From Bacteroidota bacterium (GTDB taxonomy: Bacteria > Bacteroidota > Bacteroidia > Chitinophagales > LD1): a stretch of 10,360 nt of DNA. The DNA lies in contig JAFDYP010000319.1 of the NCBI GenBank assembly GCA_018267355.1, positions 1-10,360 of the forward strand. The letters are read 5' to 3'. Below are positions 8,001 to 10,360 of the stretch, piece by piece (position 1 is the first letter of the stretch; the number at the start of each line of letters is the position of its first letter). The translations under genes were made by a program, and so were the position numbers. The notes below the pieces were generated by a model. That model was given only the letters and a program-made list of their open reading frames with translations. It was not told the DNA's origin and ran no database searches.

Positions 8001-9500
8001 TTTTAGATAGATCACTTTGCTCACGCTATTGGAGTCAGGCGGGATGTCTGTAGAAAATTCACCGACCTTGTACACCTGGCCATTGACCTCATACTGGTAG
8101 GCCACTGCTAGTACGTCATTAGGGTTGAGGGCTGTATTGAGAGAGAGATAGCCGAGGTTTGGGCTAAAGGTATACTCCGTAGGCTGGAGCTTGCGGGCAT
8201 AGGTTTTTTCAAAATCCGTACCCTGGGTCAGGCCTAAGCTGGTCATAGTATTCTCCACATGGTCCACGTATCGCCCGTTCAGGTTATTGGCCACCACTCC
8301 ATACAGGCCGTTGCTACTATTGTCAGGGTTGCTAGAGCCATTGGCGGTAGCCGGATAGTTGTGTGGGTTCTTTTCACCGAGGTCTGCCAGTGCTACTACA
8401 TCGCGCACATTGGTGGTGGTACCATTACGGTTTGTCACCCACACTTCCAGCCTCGTGATATTGACGATAGACTGGATGGTAGGCATGTTTGAGAGAGCAT
8501 AGTCATACTGGTCGCGAAAGTGCTGCGCCAGGAAGTAGTGCTTATTTTCGTCATACTGGTCTGCGCGCAGCTCAAAGTTGGTTCGCTGTGCACCATTGTC
8601 CACCGTGATGGTCTGTGTTTTTGACTTCTGCTGAGATACGATAGTAGTCCATGTGAGACGCCCAAACTGCAGCGTCGTCTTGAAACCAAAAAGAGACTGG
8701 CTACCATTGATGAGGCGCGTAGGCAGTGTCATATTGACGTTGCCTATTGCGATCTCCTTGATGATATCGTCCTCCTTGCCAGTGTAGCCGAGTTTGACCT
8801 GATTATTAAAGTCAAAGCCGCTCTGGGTATTGTACTTCAGGCCGAGCTGGAGCTTGTCACCGATCTTGGCCACGACATTCATATTGATATTCATGTCAAA
8901 GTCAAAACCGCCTGTATGACGGTTGCGGATCGGTATATTGGGGTTGTCTATTTTCTGATAGTTGCCGCCGAGGGTCAGGTCCAGATTGCCCTGAGGCTTG
9001 ACCTCGATCTTGGTACCGCCAAAGAGCCGGTCCAGGATCTTGTTTTTCATATTGATAGGCGGGATGATACTCTTGTCCTCTATGAGGGTGATAGCATTGG
9101 AGCGACTCTTGAAGTAATCATTGCGCTCTTGCTTTTCGGTATATTTCAGATACTCCTCATAGGTCAGGTACATCGGCTCCTTGATGTCTACGTCGCCTAC
9201 CTTTTCGGTCACTACATATTTGCCGGTCACCGGGTCATACTCCACGTCTTTTTTTACGTTAGAGGGGTCCGGCAGGTAGAAGGGATCTTTCTTGGTATCT
9301 GTCACATGATCTCCCTGGCGGTCGGTCATAGGATATTTGAGGGTAGGAGAGTCCGGCAGTGGAGCAGCCGGTGTGGGATCTGCTACGGGCGCAGACTCAG
9401 TGAGGCGCAGCTTGTGGTACGTACTGGCATAGCCCAGCAGCATCGTACTCATAGCTGCCAGCGTCAAAAAGCCCGTATATATCCTATGCCTTACCTGCAT
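2043..9500 (-). CDS. sprA: T9SS outer-membrane translocon SprA (Sov homologue)
   Basis: 2485 residues, close to the size of known SprA/Sov proteins (about 2400-2500). SprA is the very large outer-membrane beta-barrel through which T9SS cargo, including gliding adhesins, leaves the periplasm. Residues 1-26 form a signal peptide (RHRIYTG, then a hydrophobic FLTLAAMSTMLLGYAS), followed by a Pro/Ala-rich linker (38-52) and the conserved start of the mature protein (KDPFYLPDPSN). Recognisable family blocks are the repeated beta-strand region near LDLTLGGNYQKIDNPNIP, VDDFEGTT (831-838), VEFIEFWMLDPF (989-1000), EVWFDELRL (1506-1514), DVLIASFLAAY (from 2226) and PMPNWRITYNGL (2253-2264). The C terminus (GGIQLRMSLTQ) is a typical closing barrel strand. 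Residues 1919-1998 are a Lys/Arg/Glu-rich helical stretch, probably an insertion between strands. The ATG follows the ruvA TAA with no intervening base, so translation is probably coupled. The reading frame is intact. In several Bacteroidota gcvH follows sprA; here a DUF4292 gene does. Confidence 0.97.
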   Translation of the reverse strand: MQVRHRIYTGFLTLAAMSTMLLGYASTYHKLRLTESAPVADPTPAAPLPDSPTLKYPMTDRQGDHVTDTKKDPFYLPDPSNVKKDVEYDPVTGKYVVTEKVGDVDIKEPMYLTYEEYLKYTEKQERNDYFKSRSNAITLIEDKSIIPPINMKNKILDRLFGGTKIEVKPQGNLDLTLGGNYQKIDNPNIPIRNRHTGGFDFDMNINMNVVAKIGDKLQLGLKYNTQSGFDFNNQVKLGYTGKEDDIIKEIAIGNVNMTLPTRLINGSQSLFGFKTTLQFGRLTWTTIVSQQKSKTQTITVDNGAQRTNFELRADQYDENKHYFLAQHFRDQYDYALSNMPTIQSIVNITRLEVWVTNRNGTTTNVRDVVALADLGEKNPHNYPATANGSSNPDNSSNGLYGVVANNLNGRYVDHVENTMTSLGLTQGTDFEKTYARKLQPTEYTFSPNLGYLSLNTALNPNDVLAVAYQYEVNGQVYKVGEFSTDIPPDSNSVSKVIYLKLIKGTALRVNLPYYKLMMKNIYSLGAYQVSNEDFRLNIYYNDPGGGEKQYMPAGCLKGKQLIKVLNLDNLNTQGDAQPDGQFDFVSGVTIIPQNGRIIFPVLEPFGSDLQKAFTACGTSTQTSGQYTYQELYDSTKFNAQQFPEKNRFIIRGQYKGANGSQISLGGINIPKGSVKVSAGGTLLKEGVDYEVDYSLGRVTILNQGVLNSGQQVKIDFENNSQFGFQQKSLYGTRLDYLVTKKINVGATVMHMTERPFTQKVNIGEDPISNTIFGADIKYETNAPWLTKALDKLPVYSTKEMSTISGYAEVAHLSPGSQKSINNASGQAQVYVDDFEGTTTNYDLKNPLTNWRLASTPRNSPDASGRNLFPEADNVNNLQYGYNRSKFAWYRIDNTFYVNNPNITEPYQRIVSQKEIFPNKPNQLLDNNIYTFDLALYPLERGPYNYEQSNSATPGVSSGVNSDGSLKNPKSRWGGIMRALDNTDLESTNVEFIEFWMLDPFINNPSSQGGQLYINLGNVSEDVLKDSRLFMENGLNQDRSQVDRTAWGLVPKLLPLTTAFSSDQDRPYEDVGFEGFRDQDERDSLATFLTNCQSFLNPTAFAKLQGDPSSDNYTFFNDASLSSETDITKRYKNYNGPDGNTPVQSGNSLSNAGTSLPDNEDLNKDNSLNEDEEYFQYRVDLKPGMDVGTNKYIISKQSSGITAANGQTEMWYQFRVPIHDYDVQVGSLPDFKSIQFIRMFMTGWSDSSAILRLASLDLIRNQWRAYAYPIDPGSDNLPNDNSSDAYFNVGKVNIEENSGKTPVNYILPPNIDRTYAIGAQTNQYVQQNEQSLSLKVCGLDDGNSKAVFKNVGIDMRRYYHLNMYVHANRIEGEAPIKDGDVTAFVRLGTDFTANYYQYEIPVHVLSGSAERSNFNSDVPADRDSVWPPQNNVDVDLQYLVDLKIERNATNWPKTVPYKKYVNGRIYTIVGNPDLGALKDVMLGIKNPAKGDTAYHNPYDDGQSKCAEVWFDELRLSGLDQHGGTAALGEVAIKLADLGRINLTGSMHTHGFGQIEQKIDQRYKDDLYQYSAAGNLDLGKLFPTKAGIRLPFFGNITQSFSLPEFDPYMNDVRSAQEITAMQKAGISSDSIKAYKRQIETINTRRGFNFTGVRIMPKLKSKVQRIYDPANFSFTYSYNEILLSDPFTELNKRKTHVGIVSWSFSPQAKEFTPLKRIIKARTKWLDILRDFNFNLMPATLSFNTDVNRDFNSIKLRNLGDVSDSIPTTYNKSFRWNRMYAFKYNPFKSLSIDYTATNQSRIDEYDGEVDTREKKDFIWNNFKKGGRNTNYAQNFAAAYTLPINKIPAFDFISANAGYAASYTWVAAPQVYDTATKFHTDNPLGNIISNTQNLRGKLDFNFKKIYDKVPFLKTYSQPNPNLGDKKENDKKREAVRKAREKIKEEIDKLIERRDKISQDLLALGNDKAMPDSVRHVRTKQLKAELKAVRKQIRDKRKSYREKQMPPDPIISILMRPLLSLKTGSVEYKETKGTTLAGFMPSTNVIGNNTKLAAPGYDFAFGGQPGDRLFGGIDTLAANKWLDRAAGKGWISSDTLLNTRFTQTKLTRLDIKAGFELFPDFKIDLSLFREYSENQSQFFKVVTPGDGWEHVNQMNIGSYTISYVPVRTFFDNIDARGFSQTYKDFENNRTIISQRLGAANPNSVGDYIDPTDSTHTRTNANYKYGYGPLQQDVLIASFLAAYNHQDAQKVNLNPFKSTPMPNWRITYNGLTKIKWMKKIFSNFTLSHGYSSTLTVSSFQTNLDAQYSNSHLSRVDSISNNFYSGLNMPSIVMNEQFSPLIGIDMTFVNKISARFDYKTSRTVTMTFADYQLIENKSTTITVGAGYIIKGLKVNFIKLKNGKPLRLDNDLKFKVDVSYRDGVTVNHRIDQTLPQITAGSSTLTISPAIDYMVNKNITVRLFCDYSHTNPRVLSSFPTTNVKGGIQLRMSLTQ

Positions 9501-10097
9501 TTACAATTGCTTCAAAGATTCCTTGATCATACCCTCCACGGACAACGAAGGGTCGCCTGCAGAAATTTTAGTTAATACTTTTTCTACAGCAGCCTTGGTA
9601 AATCCTAGCGCCATGAGCGCATTTAACGCCTCATCTCTATTGGTATTGTGGCTCCGTGGAGAAATTATGACATCGCCAGACACCTTGCCTATCTTATCCT
9701 TGAGCTCCAGTATGAGGCGCTTGGCAGATTTTGGTCCAATGCCTTTCACACTTTGGATCATGGCCTCATTTTCTGTGAGGATCGCATGTTGTACTTCTTC
9801 GGGCTTGAAGCTGGAGAGCATCATACGTGCAGTGGCCGCGCCTACACCTGATACGGAGATGAGTTTTTCAAAGATGTCCTTCTCCAGCTCCGTAGAGAAT
9901 CCATACATATCAAAGCCGGATACTGATTGGTTTTCGCTTTTGACCACCAGAGATATGTGGAGCAGGGTCTGGTCCAGATTTTGCACCTGGGCATACGTAT
10001 GCAGGCTGATCTTGACCATATACCCTATGCCGCCCACATCCATGATGATGTGCGTGGGACTTTTGTACACTATTTTACCGTTCAGGTATGCTATCAT
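9501..10097 (-). CDS. ruvA: Holliday junction branch migration complex subunit RuvA
   Basis: 198 residues, the usual RuvA length. RuvA binds four-way DNA junctions as a tetramer and recruits the RuvB ATPase for branch migration in recombinational repair, in the cytosol. The N-terminal OB-fold domain begins with the family's hallmark MIAYLNGKIV and has the GGIGYMVKIS strand (22-31). Domain II has two helix-hairpin-helix motifs: SVSGVGAATARMML (81-94) and SVKGIGPKSAKRLILEL (116-132). A flexible polar linker (about 138-153) leads to domain III (154-196, EALNALMALGFTKAAVEKVL), the RuvB-contacting three-helix domain. The start is fixed by the conserved MIAYL. An AGAGG lies only 1-2 nt before the ATG, too close for a standard Shine-Dalgarno sequence, which fits the weak use of this signal in Bacteroidota. 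The TAA is directly followed by the sprA ATG. Confidence 0.98.
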   Translation of the reverse strand: MIAYLNGKIVYKSPTHIIMDVGGIGYMVKISLHTYAQVQNLDQTLLHISLVVKSENQSVSGFDMYGFSTELEKDIFEKLISVSGVGAATARMMLSSFKPEEVQHAILTENEAMIQSVKGIGPKSAKRLILELKDKIGKVSGDVIISPRSHNTNRDEALNALMALGFTKAAVEKVLTKISAGDPSLSVEGMIKESLKQL

Positions 10098-10131
10098 TCC
10101 TCTTTATCTAAAGTCAAAAACCACCCTCACC

Positions 10132-10218
10132 TCAGTAGCATCTTTTCAAAAAAGCGACTGCCACTGAAATGCAAAGAATGGGCATAATACGTCCATGCTC
10201 AGTGATGAGCACAAGCAT
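10132..10218 (-). CDS. Possible 28-residue leader peptide ORF upstream of ruvA (doubtful)
   Basis: The minus strand has ATG at 10218-10216, 28 sense codons and TGA at 10134-10132, ending 34 nt before ruvA. The translation is hydrophobic (starts MLVLITEHGR, ends VAVAFLKRCY). An AGGAG at 10230-10226 sits 7 nt before the ATG, an ideal Shine-Dalgarno spacing that none of the four larger genes here has. The start codon lies in the loop of the hairpin at 10199-10240 and the AGGAG in its bulge/stem. No family is recognised, and a 28-codon frame easily arises by chance. Confidence 0.18.
   Translation of the reverse strand: MLVLITEHGRIMPILCISVAVAFLKRCY
10147..10175 (-). promoter_or_regulatory. Weak candidate Bacteroidota-type promoter for ruvA
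   Basis: On the minus strand TTTG (10175-10172) is followed after 17 nt by CTTTTTTG (10154-10147). This partly matches the Bacteroidota primary sigma-factor pattern of TTTG near -33 and TAnnTTTG near -7. The last four bases of the -7 box fit, but the important TA is replaced by CT. The position would give a 5' untranslated region of roughly 45 nt. In an AT-rich leader a chance match is quite possible. Confidence 0.2.
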
Positions 10219-10240
10219 AACAATGCTCCTGTATCACTGA
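10199..10240. repeat. Interrupted inverted repeat / hairpin in the ruvA leader
   Basis: TCAGTGAT (10199-10206) is fully complementary to ATCACTGA (10233-10240). Immediately inside, GAGCA (10207-10211) pairs with TGCTC (10224-10228). Together these give 13 perfect base pairs, a 12-nt loop and a 4-nt bulge (10229-10232) on one side. No T tract follows on either strand, so it is not a standard intrinsic terminator. It may be a transcript structure or a regulator-binding palindrome; the sequence cannot decide between them. Shorter alternative stems (GCTCA/TGAGC at 10197-10210; TGTATC/GATACA at 10230-10244) overlap it. Confidence 0.6.
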
Positions 10241-10272
10241 TACAAATTCGAAATCGGGCTAAAATATCAACT

Positions 10273-10303
10273 TTGACCTGATAACGGGTAGAATTGACCG
10301 ATA
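10273..10303. repeat. Imperfect direct repeat TTGACC(T)GATA
   Basis: TTGACCTGATA at 10273-10283 and TTGACCGATA at 10294-10303 differ by one inserted T, and their TTGACC cores are 21 bp apart, about two helical turns. Spaced repeats of this kind can be paired protein-binding sites, but the motif is short and chance is a real alternative. They lie about 175-205 bp before the ruvA start, and the gene to the right is not visible. Confidence 0.3.
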
Positions 10304-10360
10304 GTCGAGTGTTTAGGTGGCTAGAAAAATCTACAGCCGTGAAAGTATAAAAAAATGTGA

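Larger units (their letters stand above)
10098..10360. other. Upstream (leader) region of ruvA, no convincing gene
   Basis: These 263 bp precede ruvA and run to the window edge. No reading frame shows recognisable protein family features. They hold a strong interrupted inverted repeat (10199-10240), a near-direct repeat (10273-10303), a weak promoter-like pair (10147-10175) and A/T-rich runs near 10324-10356. One minus-strand frame stays open from the edge to a TGA at 10146-10148, but its translation is rich in Cys, Phe and Ser and resembles no family I know. Confidence 0.6.

Noticed and set aside
9523..10167. 214-residue open frame on the plus strand covering nearly all of ruvA
   Set aside because: It is the antisense of a clear ruvA with all its conserved motifs; its translation (Ser/Leu/Met-rich, no domain) resembles no family.
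10230..10258. tRNA-like T-loop (AATTCGAAAT)
   Set aside because: The flanking bases do not form a T stem, and no anticodon arm or acceptor stem can be paired around it.
10329..10350. Possible terminator hairpin GGCTAGA/TCTACAGCC
   Set aside because: The stem has a 2-nt bulge and no T run follows on either strand in the right orientation; the adjacent A run on the plus strand is on the wrong strand for a terminator.
10146..10358. Minus-strand frame open from the right edge to a TGA, possibly the end of an upstream gene
   Set aside because: About 70 codons translate to a Cys/Phe/Ser-rich string with no family resemblance, and the frame crosses the hairpin; an open frame of this length can occur by chance.
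1..10360. A new defence system, mobile element or CRISPR array
   Set aside because: All large genes belong to known housekeeping or envelope families; there is no transposase, integrase, nuclease module or regular spaced repeat.

Overview
The window reads as an ordinary chromosomal segment of a Bacteroidota bacterium, and every convincing gene lies on the minus strand. The main evidence is a full-length SprA/Sov, the giant outer-membrane translocon of the type IX secretion system (T9SS), which is restricted to this phylum. It lies directly behind ruvA, a neighbourhood familiar from Bacteroidota. The next gene, a DUF4292 lipoprotein, is also typical of the phylum. I cannot name the genus.

Layout in the direction of transcription (right to left): a gene-free leader (10098-10360) with a 13-bp interrupted hairpin, a near-direct repeat and a doubtful 28-codon ORF; ruvA (9501-10097); sprA (2043-9500), whose ATG abuts the ruvA stop codon; a 52-bp AT-rich spacer (1991-2042); a DUF4292 lipoprotein gene (1160-1990); and the 5' part of a gene for an EnvC-like coiled-coil/LytM protein (1-1130, GTG start), which runs off the left edge. 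No intrinsic terminator is visible between any two genes, so one polycistronic transcript is plausible.

RuvA is a cytosolic Holliday-junction protein, so its link to the others is positional and perhaps translational coupling. The three downstream products all belong to the cell envelope: SprA is an outer-membrane protein-export channel, the DUF4292 protein is predicted to be lipid-anchored, and the EnvC-like protein is predicted to be exported and to control septal peptidoglycan hydrolysis. Its visible LytM part has Asn in place of the first zinc-ligand His, which fits an amidase activator better than an enzyme.

I found no mobile element, CRISPR array, rRNA, tRNA or clearly new multi-gene system. 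The most unusual element is the hairpin upstream of ruvA: on the ruvA-sense strand it holds an AGGAG in the stem/bulge and an ATG in the loop of a 28-codon ORF.
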